Assembly: GCF_003610535.1 (NCBI RefSeq)
Contig: NZ_RAPN01000001.1
Location: forward strand, 1,165,320-1,229,319
Direction of reading: 5' to 3'
From: Mangrovibacterium diazotrophicum
GTDB taxonomy: Bacteria; Bacteroidota; Bacteroidia; Bacteroidales; Prolixibacteraceae
DNA: 64,000 nt
The translations under genes were made by a program, and so were the position numbers. This document shows, piece after piece, positions 26,542 to 35,372 of the stretch (positions are counted from its first letter, which is position 1; each line of letters starts with the position of its first letter). Below the pieces are notes generated by a model, which saw only the letters and a list, made by a program, of their open reading frames with translations, was not told the origin of the DNA and did no database searches.

Positions 26542-26629
26542 GGACTTATTTTCTCAATTTTAAATCTAAATACACCATATAGTCCAATTTAGTAGTCCTT
26601 TAAACCTTTTTTGGCCAATACCGCACTTA

Positions 26630-26637
26630 TATCTTTG
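26630..26637 (+). promoter_or_regulatory. Candidate -7 element of the RND efflux operon
   Basis: TATCTTTG is an exact TAnnTTTG match; a TTTG box lies 16 nt upstream, a rather short spacer. It places the transcript start near 26644, which rules out ORF starts before about 26650. Confidence 0.5.
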
Positions 26638-26661
26638 CACCCAACAAAAGTCTCAAAGCAT

Positions 26662-28065
26662 ATGAAAAGCAGAAAAGCAAGAACAATTATGAAATTAAAG
26701 TTACTCGTTTTGATTTTCCTATTTGCCATTCCCGGGGTAGAAGCACAGGACCAGCAAAAAATGAACATTTCGCAGATGCTGGAATTTGCAACCAAAAACA
26801 ATTATGATTTACGCGAGGCAAAGTTCAACCAAATGCAAAGTGAACTGTCTGTCAGAGAAACCAAAGCACATGGACTTCCTAAAGTGGACGGAGAAATGGA
26901 TTACAAAAACTACCTGAGTCTCCCGACGATAATCCTACCGGGAGAATTGACAGGTGTTTCGGGTGCTCCGGATATTGAAGCTCAGTTCGGGAAAAAACAT
27001 AACCTGGACGCCTCGATCCAGTACTCACAATTACTTTTCTCGCTAAAATATGTCAACTCGGTAAAAACCACTGAAAAAGTACAGGAGATCAGGGGCCTTG
27101 AGGTTGAAAAATCGAAAGAGGAACTGGTTCAATTGCTTTACTCTGAATATTACAACTTGCTGGCGATCTACAAAAACCTCGAAATTATTGAGGGAAATAT
27201 GGAATCGTTGCAATTGAACCGGCAAACTGTTTCAGCAATGGTTACGTCGGGCGTTGCACTGCAAACCGATTTGGATAAGATCGATGTCAGCTATGCAAAC
27301 CTGGAGGCCAGCCGCGAAAACGTCTTGTCGGGCATTAAGGTACAAACCAATAACCTGAAATACATCATCGGAATGGAGCCGGATGTTCAGCTGGAAGTCG
27401 ATACGACGGGCTTTAGCCAACAGTTTGCCAATGCACAATTCATCAACAAATACCAGGATGGCGATTTCGACGCGGACAATCTGATTGAGGTAGAGATCCT
27501 GAATAAAAACCTGGAATTGAACGACCGCCAAATAAAACTGGCCAAGTCGGAAGTTACACCAACAGTTTCATTCTATGGAAGCTACATATACCAGGCCCAG
27601 CGCGATGAATTCAATCTATTTAAGTCGGGGGAAAACTGGTTCAACACAAACCTGATTGGTGTTAAAGCGACCATCCCGATTTTCTCAGGATTAGGCAACA
27701 AAGTAAAAGTAAACCAAGCGAAAATTGATCTGGAAATTACGCAGGACAAACTTGCAAAAGCCAAACAAGGGCTAAACCTGAAATATCAAAATGCCATGAA
27801 CACCTACCAGTCGAGCTTGAAGAACTGTCGCATTCAGACAAAGAATGTGGCCCTGGCCGAAAATGTAAAAAAACAGGAGGAAGTGAAATACAAAGAAGGC
27901 ATTGGGACACTCACCGACTACCTGATTTCGGAAACAGATTACAGAAATGCCCAAATCAATTTTGTTCAGAATTTTCTGAATATGAAAAAAGCAGAGATTG
28001 ATGTTCTGAAAGCGAAGGGATTGCTTACCTCATATGCACACATAAATCAAGATAATCCACAATAA
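26662..28065 (+). CDS. TolC family outer-membrane efflux protein
   Basis: About 467 residues from ATG 26662 (an ATG at 26689 is equally possible and gives a tighter signal peptide MKLKLLVLIFLFAIPGVEA). An upstream in-frame start at 26611 lies before the promoter element and is rejected. The protein has the duplicated TolC layout: long helical hairpins with regular polar spacing, and two outer-membrane strand regions (LSLPTIILPGEL and TPTVSFYGSYIYQAQRDEF). It forms the exit channel for the adaptor and RND pump encoded directly after it, 71 bp downstream. Cargo is unknown. Confidence 0.9.
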   Translation: MKSRKARTIMKLKLLVLIFLFAIPGVEAQDQQKMNISQMLEFATKNNYDLREAKFNQMQSELSVRETKAHGLPKVDGEMDYKNYLSLPTIILPGELTGVSGAPDIEAQFGKKHNLDASIQYSQLLFSLKYVNSVKTTEKVQEIRGLEVEKSKEELVQLLYSEYYNLLAIYKNLEIIEGNMESLQLNRQTVSAMVTSGVALQTDLDKIDVSYANLEASRENVLSGIKVQTNNLKYIIGMEPDVQLEVDTTGFSQQFANAQFINKYQDGDFDADNLIEVEILNKNLELNDRQIKLAKSEVTPTVSFYGSYIYQAQRDEFNLFKSGENWFNTNLIGVKATIPIFSGLGNKVKVNQAKIDLEITQDKLAKAKQGLNLKYQNAMNTYQSSLKNCRIQTKNVALAENVKKQEEVKYKEGIGTLTDYLISETDYRNAQINFVQNFLNMKKAEIDVLKAKGLLTSYAHINQDNPQ

Positions 28066-28136
28066 ATCAACACATCCCCAAGGATTGAGACCAATCAAAT
28101 TAGTTCTGTTAACTCGAAAAAATAAATAATCGAACA

Positions 28137-29204
28137 ATGAAAAAGACATTTAAAACATCGCTTTACATCATAACTGCTCTGCTGGTTTGCGGATTGGTAT
28201 TTTTCCAGCTAAAGCGCAACAAAGCCGAAACGGCAAAGATCACTGCATTAGCCTCCATGACCGGTAATTTCTACCCGGTTAAAGCTACAACAATTGAAGA
28301 GCAGGAAATAAATAACACCATCGAAACCAACGGTTTTTTACGTTCGGAAACCGACCTCGATGTTCTTTCGGAAACGCAAGGAATTATCCAGAAGATTTAC
28401 AAGGAAAAAGGCGACTACGTTCGCAAAGGCGACATTATAGCAAAGGTTGACGACGAACTGTTTGCCGCTCAGCTTTCGGCTGCCAAAGCAGCATACGAGC
28501 AACTGAAAAAAGAGGTCGACCGATTTACAACGCTACACGAACAACACGCCGTGACCAGCCAGAAGTTGGAAGAAATCAAGTTAAACTACCAATCAGCAGA
28601 AGCGCAGTATATTTCGGCCAAACGCCAGTTTGAAGACACACGCGTAAAAGCACCGATTGACGGGTTTATTGAAAACGACTTCATCGAGGAAGGACAATAC
28701 CTCAATCGCAACCAAAAAGTATGCAACATCATCGATGCTCAAAAGTTAAAACTTGATATCGCAGTCTCAGAGCAAAACTACCGCTACATTTCCTTGGGGC
28801 AACAAACAACAATCACCTCTCCGGTTTACCCGAATGTAAAATTTGAAGGCAAGATCAGCTACATCGGTAAAAAAGCGGGATACGGCAACACTTTCGATGC
28901 CGATGTGCAAATCGTCAACGATGATAATCACCAGTTGAAAGCAGGTATGTTTGTTACCGCATCAATTGCCCAAACAAAAGAAATCCCTGGAATTTACATT
29001 CCCCGTAACGCCATCAACGGATCACTTAAAGATGCGTCGGTTTACGTCATCGAAAACGAAATCGCTAAATCGCGCGAAGTGACTACCGGCCAGATTGTGA
29101 ACGATCAGGTTGAGATCGTTGCTGGTCTAAAGGCAGGCGATCAAATTGTAACTGAAGGAAATTACAGCATTTTCGATGGTGCAAAAATTAGAATTACACA
29201 ATAA
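28137..29204 (+). CDS. RND efflux periplasmic adaptor (MFP)
   Basis: A 355-residue membrane-fusion protein with an N-terminal membrane anchor (about residues 7-23). A lipoyl-like half-motif (LSETQGIIQKIYKEKGDYVR) is followed by a short coiled coil (about 110-165) and the second lipoyl half with VKAPIDGFIENDFIEEGQYL, then a beta-barrel domain and the membrane-proximal part ending KAGDQIVTEGNYSIFDG. It links the TolC channel before it to the RND pump 32 bp after it. Family HlyD/AcrA type; the gene order tolC-adaptor-RND is usual in Bacteroidota. Confidence 0.92.
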   Translation: MKKTFKTSLYIITALLVCGLVFFQLKRNKAETAKITALASMTGNFYPVKATTIEEQEINNTIETNGFLRSETDLDVLSETQGIIQKIYKEKGDYVRKGDIIAKVDDELFAAQLSAAKAAYEQLKKEVDRFTTLHEQHAVTSQKLEEIKLNYQSAEAQYISAKRQFEDTRVKAPIDGFIENDFIEEGQYLNRNQKVCNIIDAQKLKLDIAVSEQNYRYISLGQQTTITSPVYPNVKFEGKISYIGKKAGYGNTFDADVQIVNDDNHQLKAGMFVTASIAQTKEIPGIYIPRNAINGSLKDASVYVIENEIAKSREVTTGQIVNDQVEIVAGLKAGDQIVTEGNYSIFDGAKIRITQ

Positions 29205-29236
29205 GCCCAACTAATAATTTTAAAAAGTTTGAATAG

Positions 29237-32200
29237 ATGAAACTCGTAAGTTTATCGATACGACGGAGCACTGTTCCGATCGTATTGTTCACCATATTGA
29301 TTCTTCTGGGCTTATTCTCTGCATCCAAAATCAAGTATGCACTGATGCCCGAGATTACAACAGCCACCGTTGTTGTTTCTACGGTTTACCCGGGAGCAGG
29401 ACCAAACGAAGTACAGCAGTCTGTCACCATCCCTATTGAAGATGCTGTCGCATCGCTAAGTGGAATTGAAGAAATAGAATCCAGCTCGATTGAGAACCTT
29501 TCATTGGTAAAGCTCTCTCTGAAACTGGATGCCGATGTTGATGTTGCCATTCAGGAAGCAACACAGAAAATCAACAGTATCGTAGCCGACCTTCCATCAG
29601 AAATCCGAACGCCCTCTATCGAAAAGTTCGACCTGAACGCGCTCCCGATTTTCATCGCCGGGGTGACATCTGACAAACCTGCTAATGAATTCTACGAATT
29701 CGTCGACAACCGGATCAAGCCCGAATTGGCGAGCATCCCCGGAGTCTCAAGGGTTGAACTGGCCGGTGGTCTGCACCGTGAAATAAAAATCATGCTTGAT
29801 CCCCATAAGCTGGAAGCCAACAAGCTCAACCTACTGGAAGTATCGAAAATGGTTGAGTTTGCCAATATGGATTTGCCTACCGGAAAATTGAAGACGAAGA
29901 CCAATGAAATGACCATTCGGCTATCCGGCAAAATCCGCACGATCGACCAGCTGAAAGATATTATTGTCGGAGCCTCGGACAACGGTACCGTCGTAAAACT
30001 GGGAGATATCGCCGACATTTATGACGGTGTGGCCGATCCTGACAAAATAACCCGGATAGATGGTAGCGAGACAATCGGTATTGAAATCAGCAAGCAAAAA
30101 GATGCCAATTCGGTCGAAGTTGCCAAGTTGGTTCGCCTGAAGTTTGACGAACTGGAGGCAAGTTACGAAAAAGACAATCTCAAGTTCAAAACGGCCGACG
30201 ACCAGTCCCGTTTTACCATCGCTGCATCCGACGCCGTAATGCACGACCTCGTACTGGCAATCATCCTGGTATCGCTCATTATGTTGGTGTTTCTGCACAG
30301 TATGCGTAACTCGATTTTCGTATTGGTAGCGATCCCTACTTCCTTGATTTCGACCTTCACTGCCATGTACCTGTTCGGTTTCTCCTTCGACCTCATTAGT
30401 TTAACATCGCTCTCTCTTGTGGTAGGTTCGTTGGTTGACGACGCGATTGTGGTTATTGAAAACATCTACCGTCACATGGAAATGGGCAAAAACCGGATAC
30501 AGGCATCGTACTTCGCCGTTAAAGAATTGGGGATGACCGTTACAGCCATTACGCTGGTTTTGGTCGCTGTATTCCTTCCGATCGCCTTTGTGACCGGAGT
30601 CGTTGGCGATATTTTGCGCGAGTATGCTGTAACCATCGTGGTGTCCATGCTCCTGAGTTTGCTTGTATCGTTCACTCTTGTACCATGGATGACTTCCAAA
30701 TGGGCCAAACTGGCTACGCCGAAAAATAACTTCCTTGGCAAACTACTCGCTATTTTTGAAAGCGGAATCGATCGCTTCAATAAAGTTATTCATGGAGCCA
30801 TGCTTTGGTCTCTCAAGCACAAAGTTCTAACTCTTATTGCCTCAGGCGTTTTGTTCTTTGGAACGTTCTACCTCTTCCCTGCCGGATACATTGGAGCCGA
30901 ATTTACATCGGCCGGAGACCGTGGTTCTTTCATACTAAGAATGGAATTTCCGCACAATATCAGCCTGGAAGAGAATAACAACACGACGCGTAAAGTTGAA
31001 GAGTTTTTAATGAATCAGCCGGAAGTGGACATGGTTTATGCAACCGTTGGTAAAAAATCGGGCATGGTTACTACATCTACAACGCCCTACTTCAGTGAGG
31101 TTAGTGTGAATATGATTCCACTGGATCAGCGTTCCGTATCAACCAATATTTTTGCTCGTAAAATCCGGGCAAAGCTCGAAGAAATGATCATCGGGGCAAA
31201 GATCAAAGCGGTATCTGTTAATATCATGGGTAGCGAAGATGTTCCGCTGAAATATTACGTTGTCGGACAGGACATTGACAGTGTAATGGAATACTCTCAA
31301 AAAGCTCTTCAGGCTCTAAAATCGATCGACGGTACTGTCGAAACCGAACTCAGTGTAGACCTGGCAAACCCGGAGTACAAGATTGAGGTTGATCGTGATA
31401 AAATGACCAAGCTGGGATTGAACCTGGCCAGCGTTGGAGGTGTCCTGAGAACTTCGTTCGCCGGTAACACCGATAACAAGTTTCGTGATGGCGAACAGGA
31501 ATATGACATTAACATTCAATTGAACGAAGCAGACCGTCGTACAAAAAAGGACCTTGAGAATATTACCTTCATCTCATCGAGTAGCGGCGAGTTGATTAAG
31601 CTGTCGCAATTTGCGGACATCACCGAAAGCTCAGGCCCTTCAAATCTGGAGCGCTACAATCGTTCGCCGTCTGTTCAATTAACAAGCCAGATAATCGGAG
31701 TATCACAAAGTAAAGTGCAAAGTGAATTTGATCAAAAGCTGAAAGAGATCAAAGCTCCTGAATCAACCAAGGTAACAACTTCCAAGCAGACGCAATTGAT
31801 GGCTGATTCGTTTACTGACCTGGGAATGGCCTTTTTAGCCGCAATTATCTTCGTGTATTTGATTATGGTTGTTCTTTACAACAGCTGGGCCGACCCGTTC
31901 ATTGTGATGTTCTCCATCCCGTTGTCGATTACCGGTGCTATTTGGGCACTCGCCTTGACAAACCTCACCTTAAACATTTTCTCTATTTTGGGGATCATCA
32001 TGCTTGTCGGTCTGGTTGCTAAAAACGCGATCCTGATTGTAGACTTTGCCAACGACCTGATGCGTGAAGGAAAAGCACTGACTGCAGCAATCTCGGAAGC
32101 AGTAGAGCTTCGTTTCCGCCCAATCCTGATGACCAACGTTTCGATGATCATCGGTTTGCTCCCACTCGCCTTCTCGCAAAGTGAAGGTGCCGAATGGAAA

Positions 32201-32350
32201 AACGGTATTGGTTGGACCCTAATTGGTGGGATGACCGTTTCAATGGTTCTCTCCATGATTATCGTCCCCGTCGTCTATTACATCGTAAAAAGACTTCAGC
32301 AAAAAATGGGCTTAGACAAAAAAGAAGAGATTGTATTCGAAGAAGCATAG
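29237..32350 (+). CDS. RND family efflux transporter permease
   Basis: A 1037-residue inner-membrane proton antiporter of the AcrB/HAE1 or related HAE-like group. The normal 12-helix layout is visible: one N-terminal helix (residues 13-31), a large periplasmic loop, a block of six helices from about 330, a second periplasmic loop, and a final block (for example VGLVAKNAILIVDFANDLM near 930). SLVVGSLVDDAIVVIENIYRH carries the acidic pair of the proton relay. It completes the tripartite pump with the two preceding genes and is followed by a terminator. Substrates may be drugs, bile-like compounds or phenolics released from plant matter (inference). Confidence 0.95.
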   Translation: MKLVSLSIRRSTVPIVLFTILILLGLFSASKIKYALMPEITTATVVVSTVYPGAGPNEVQQSVTIPIEDAVASLSGIEEIESSSIENLSLVKLSLKLDADVDVAIQEATQKINSIVADLPSEIRTPSIEKFDLNALPIFIAGVTSDKPANEFYEFVDNRIKPELASIPGVSRVELAGGLHREIKIMLDPHKLEANKLNLLEVSKMVEFANMDLPTGKLKTKTNEMTIRLSGKIRTIDQLKDIIVGASDNGTVVKLGDIADIYDGVADPDKITRIDGSETIGIEISKQKDANSVEVAKLVRLKFDELEASYEKDNLKFKTADDQSRFTIAASDAVMHDLVLAIILVSLIMLVFLHSMRNSIFVLVAIPTSLISTFTAMYLFGFSFDLISLTSLSLVVGSLVDDAIVVIENIYRHMEMGKNRIQASYFAVKELGMTVTAITLVLVAVFLPIAFVTGVVGDILREYAVTIVVSMLLSLLVSFTLVPWMTSKWAKLATPKNNFLGKLLAIFESGIDRFNKVIHGAMLWSLKHKVLTLIASGVLFFGTFYLFPAGYIGAEFTSAGDRGSFILRMEFPHNISLEENNNTTRKVEEFLMNQPEVDMVYATVGKKSGMVTTSTTPYFSEVSVNMIPLDQRSVSTNIFARKIRAKLEEMIIGAKIKAVSVNIMGSEDVPLKYYVVGQDIDSVMEYSQKALQALKSIDGTVETELSVDLANPEYKIEVDRDKMTKLGLNLASVGGVLRTSFAGNTDNKFRDGEQEYDINIQLNEADRRTKKDLENITFISSSSGELIKLSQFADITESSGPSNLERYNRSPSVQLTSQIIGVSQSKVQSEFDQKLKEIKAPESTKVTTSKQTQLMADSFTDLGMAFLAAIIFVYLIMVVLYNSWADPFIVMFSIPLSITGAIWALALTNLTLNIFSILGIIMLVGLVAKNAILIVDFANDLMREGKALTAAISEAVELRFRPILMTNVSMIIGLLPLAFSQSEGAEWKNGIGWTLIGGMTVSMVLSMIIVPVVYYIVKRLQQKMGLDKKEEIVFEEA

Positions 32351-32420
32351 ATACCTCGAGTTTCATATAATTTGCTTATGAAACGTGAATCCGTTAATCC
32401 ATGAACAGAACAGAAACAAA

Positions 32421-32455
32421 AGCCAGGGAGAATATTTCCCCTGGCTCTTTTGTTT
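32421..32455 (+). terminator. Terminator of the RND efflux operon
   Basis: Stem AGCCAGGG/CCCTGGCT (32421-32428 with 32439-32446) followed by CTTTTGTTTT. Confidence 0.8.
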
Positions 32456-32676
32456 TACTGAACTCCACGTGGATTACCATCCATGTCTTTCAGTACAAAG
32501 CAAACACCGTCGTTAGTCCTGAAATCTCCGTTCTACGGGTCTGCAAACAAGTCGTATGTTGTTCTATCGAATTTCTGAATAACCGCAAACTCATACTTGT
32601 CAATGGCAAGAGCATTGGATCAGTAGAGCTTGTTCCAACCAAGCTGACCTTTGCAAATGGAGCAAATTCTCAGCAT
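32455..32676 (-). pseudogene. Possible decayed small gene
   Basis: A 74-codon minus-strand frame from ATG 32676 to TAA 32457-32455 reads as plausible protein (middle DKYEFAVIQKFDRTTYDLFA, end GVCFVLKDMDGNPRGVQ) but is broken by two in-frame stops, TGA at 32622-32620 and TAG at 32535-32533. It fills most of the 396-bp gap between the RND pump and GH28. I do not recognise the family. It may be a gene remnant or chance. Confidence 0.25.
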
Positions 32677-32684
32677 TACCAACA

Positions 32685-32715
32685 AAGGCTGTCCAAATTT
32701 AAATTGAACAGCCTT
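32685..32715 (-). terminator. Terminator after GH28
   Basis: Inverted repeat AAGGCTGT/ACAGCCTT (32685-32692 with 32708-32715) with a short T-rich tail (TTTGTT) on the minus strand, 32 nt after the GH28 stop. Confidence 0.5.
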
Positions 32716-32746
32716 CGATATATCTTCAACGGACGTAGCCCGAATA

Positions 32747-34309
32747 TTATTTATCGTTGTTTTGGATTCCCTGCTTCACCGCATTCATAAAGTTGGTGCC
32801 CCAAACAACATCGCTGTCGTCGGTTTGCAGAAATACATCAGCAGGAACAGTCTGAAAACAATTGTTCACCAGCACGCTCTTCGACTCCTTTACTTCAACA
32901 ATAGCCTGATCCGCCAGTGGTGCCATTGAGCGAACATCATTCAATACAACACCGTCGCATTTCGTGAAACTCAACGAGGGACCTTTTTCGGTTGCAATAG
33001 AAATATTGTTGAAATGCAGATTCGTGGCGGTCTCTGCGGTGAAACCTTCTTTGGCGGTCATATTGATGTTGCTGAAAGAAATCTCGTTAACAGGCATTTC
33101 TTCAATTCCCGTAATAAAGCCAACTTTATTCACATCGACTCCCGTTACATTGCTGATGTGTACGTTCCGGAAAACAGGAGTCCGTTCGGTAACCGGTTCG
33201 GGCGTTGATGTCTTGTCGTAAAACAGGTTGAAGATGAAGGCATTTTTACTGATGTTGCGCATCACAATATTTTCCACCCGGATATTCTCAACCACGCCTC
33301 CACGCCCGCGCGAAGCTTTCAAACGAATACCCGCATCGGTACCATTAAATACACAGTTTGAAATGGCGACATTGCGCACGCCGCCCGACATTTCGCTGCC
33401 AATAACCACACCGCCGTGACCGGAAAGCATGATACAATTGGTGATGGTGATGTTTTCGCAAGGTTTCCCGTAATCGCGACCGTTAAAGTCGCGCCCCGAC
33501 TTGATGGTTACACAGTCGTCGCCAACGCTGATAAAGCAATCCGACACGCGCAAATTACTGCACGACGAGGGGTTGATGCCGTCGGTATTCCAACCGTCAT
33601 CGGGGTTCTTGATTTTGATGCCATGCACCAGCAAATCGTCGCAACCAACCGGATTAACCGTCCAAAAAGGTGAATTCTGAATGGTTACACCTTCGATGGT
33701 AACATGATTACACTCCTGAAACTGGATAAACGGCGGCCTGAAAAAGCGATGCTGCAACGATTTCTCATAGTATTTCTCGACCTTTAAATCAGCATTTTGG
33801 TCGAGCCACATTTGCTGAAATTTATTCGGTTGCAGAATGGAGCCATCAGCATACACTTTATACTGCTGTTTTTTGACCTCCTCCCACCAGGCTTTACCGT
33901 TTCCTTCCAGCGTACCTTCACCTTTGATTGCAATATTCTCGGCACCCTTCGCATAAATCAGCGGCGAAAAGGTTTGCATGAAAATCCCTTCCCAACGCAC
34001 CTCGCGAAAAGGCAGGTAATCGTCAAAATCGGTCGAGAAGCTGAGCGTCGCACCCGCTTCAATTTGCAGGGTAATGTTGCTCTGCATGGTAATAGCCCCG
34101 GTCAGATAAGTTCCGGCCGGAAAATAGATCGTTCCCCCTCCAGCCTCAGCTGCCTTTTGAATCGTCTGATTAATTAGTTCGGTGCATTTAACCTGCCCTT
34201 TTGTATCAGCTCCCAATTCCTTTATATTATAAGTTTCTGCTTTTAGCTGTAACGCCATAAGCAGAAGTATAATTCCCAGAGTACATTTCAATTTCATCGA
34301 TTTATTCAT
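32747..34309 (-). CDS. GH28 polygalacturonase-type pectinase
   Basis: A 520-residue right-handed beta-helix enzyme of family GH28, starting at ATG 34309 (MNKSMKLKC) with a signal peptide ending near LKAE. A start 36 nt further upstream is open but the ATG at 34309 overlaps the end of the pectinesterase gene by 8 bp, a typical coupled arrangement. All catalytic motifs are present: NTDG with D243, GDDC with D264 and D265, SGHGG with H298, and RLK with R329 and K331. It should cleave de-esterified galacturonan or rhamnogalacturonan made accessible by the CE8 enzyme encoded just before it. Confidence 0.92.
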   Translation of the reverse strand: MNKSMKLKCTLGIILLLMALQLKAETYNIKELGADTKGQVKCTELINQTIQKAAEAGGGTIYFPAGTYLTGAITMQSNITLQIEAGATLSFSTDFDDYLPFREVRWEGIFMQTFSPLIYAKGAENIAIKGEGTLEGNGKAWWEEVKKQQYKVYADGSILQPNKFQQMWLDQNADLKVEKYYEKSLQHRFFRPPFIQFQECNHVTIEGVTIQNSPFWTVNPVGCDDLLVHGIKIKNPDDGWNTDGINPSSCSNLRVSDCFISVGDDCVTIKSGRDFNGRDYGKPCENITITNCIMLSGHGGVVIGSEMSGGVRNVAISNCVFNGTDAGIRLKASRGRGGVVENIRVENIVMRNISKNAFIFNLFYDKTSTPEPVTERTPVFRNVHISNVTGVDVNKVGFITGIEEMPVNEISFSNINMTAKEGFTAETATNLHFNNISIATEKGPSLSFTKCDGVVLNDVRSMAPLADQAIVEVKESKSVLVNNCFQTVPADVFLQTDDSDVVWGTNFMNAVKQGIQNNDK

Positions 34310-35282
34310 TTTTATCCGATTTTGGTCCATCCAAATTCCATTCACTGCAAGAGCTAAAAATAGTCTTCAGTGTATATTTCTTCGCTTTTTTTTTACTCAA
34401 CTGATGCGACCAGCTGACACGCTCCGAAATGTCAGCACCTTTGCCAGTATTCCCGTATTCCGCGTAAAAGCTCGTCTTTTCGCGTTCCGGTTTCGACCAA
34501 TTGTGCCAACCTTCGGGTCGAATATGGCCTCCCATTTCGCAAGCGATAAAAACAACCTTTGCATAATCGCGCCAGGGACGCCCCAGGTAAACTTCAGTCA
34601 CCTCCGGATCGGCGGTCAATTTACAATTTCGAAAAAGATAGCCATACACATTTCCCTGCGGCGTGCTCGCTGCGGTGATGTACGAATTCTTTTTACTGTG
34701 AATCGTACAATCGTCGAACACGGCCGTTGAAGCACCGAAAATAAAATCGGTTGTTCCTGAAATGTAACAGTCAGCGAAATACTGCCGGCTCTTTTGTCCG
34801 GCGGCATAAATCGTGTCCTGATCACCCAAAATGTTACAGTTTACCGCTTTAAAATAGTCGCCCTCCACATGCAAAGCAACCGCCTGGCCCACCTCACCTG
34901 CTGAATTCTCGATGGTGAGGTTTTGAATGGTCACATGATCGGCTGTGATTTTCACCGTGTAACTGTTAAAAGTCCCGATTCCTGGTTGTCCGGCGTGATC
35001 GTCATTGGTAATAATAGTATGCTCGCGGCTTTCACCGACGAGCGTCAGGTTGGTTTGAAAAGAGTCGATCAGAACTTTCTCATGATATGTTCCGTCTTTT
35101 ATGAAAATTTCTTTCGTCTCGGAAGGAAAAGCTCCACAAGCTGTTACAGCCTCCTGAATACTGGTATAATCACCCGAGCCATCGAGCGCTACAACCATTT
35201 GCTTTTTTCCGCTTGCAAAAACCTGCGGCATAGCCATCAAGCAGAAGCAAACAGCAATTAAAACAGCGTTTATTTTATTCAT
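34302..35282 (-). CDS. Pectin methylesterase (CE8)
   Basis: A 326-residue secreted carbohydrate esterase of family CE8, which removes methyl esters from homogalacturonan. Signal peptide of about 23 residues (ending VFASG). Beta-helix fold with the family start GSGDYTSIQEAV. Catalytic motifs: D156 in GDQDTIYA, D179 in GTTDFIFG, and LGRPWRDYAKVVF with the conserved Arg and Trp. The spacing between the two aspartates is 23, two residues more than in the classic bacterial enzyme as I recall it. Its stop overlaps the start of the GH28 gene, so ester removal and chain cleavage are made together. Confidence 0.93.
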   Translation of the reverse strand: MNKINAVLIAVCFCLMAMPQVFASGKKQMVVALDGSGDYTSIQEAVTACGAFPSETKEIFIKDGTYHEKVLIDSFQTNLTLVGESREHTIITNDDHAGQPGIGTFNSYTVKITADHVTIQNLTIENSAGEVGQAVALHVEGDYFKAVNCNILGDQDTIYAAGQKSRQYFADCYISGTTDFIFGASTAVFDDCTIHSKKNSYITAASTPQGNVYGYLFRNCKLTADPEVTEVYLGRPWRDYAKVVFIACEMGGHIRPEGWHNWSKPEREKTSFYAEYGNTGKGADISERVSWSHQLSKKKAKKYTLKTIFSSCSEWNLDGPKSDKNE

Positions 35283-35300
35283 TTGTTTTAGTCGATTTAG

Positions 35301-35352
35301 GTCGAGAGAAAGTCCCCCCTGAGCAAATGGTCACTTTCTTTCGACTCTTTTA
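35301..35352 (+). terminator. Hairpin upstream of CE8, T-run on the plus strand
   Basis: Long stem GTCGAGAGAAAGT/ACTTTCTTTCGAC (35301-35313 with 35333-35345, one G-U) followed by CTCTTTTATC on the plus strand. On the minus strand, from which all genes here are read, there is no T-run. It may end an antisense transcript or act as a leader structure. Confidence 0.4.
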
Positions 35353-35372
35353 TCTTATTGCGTTCTTATCAA

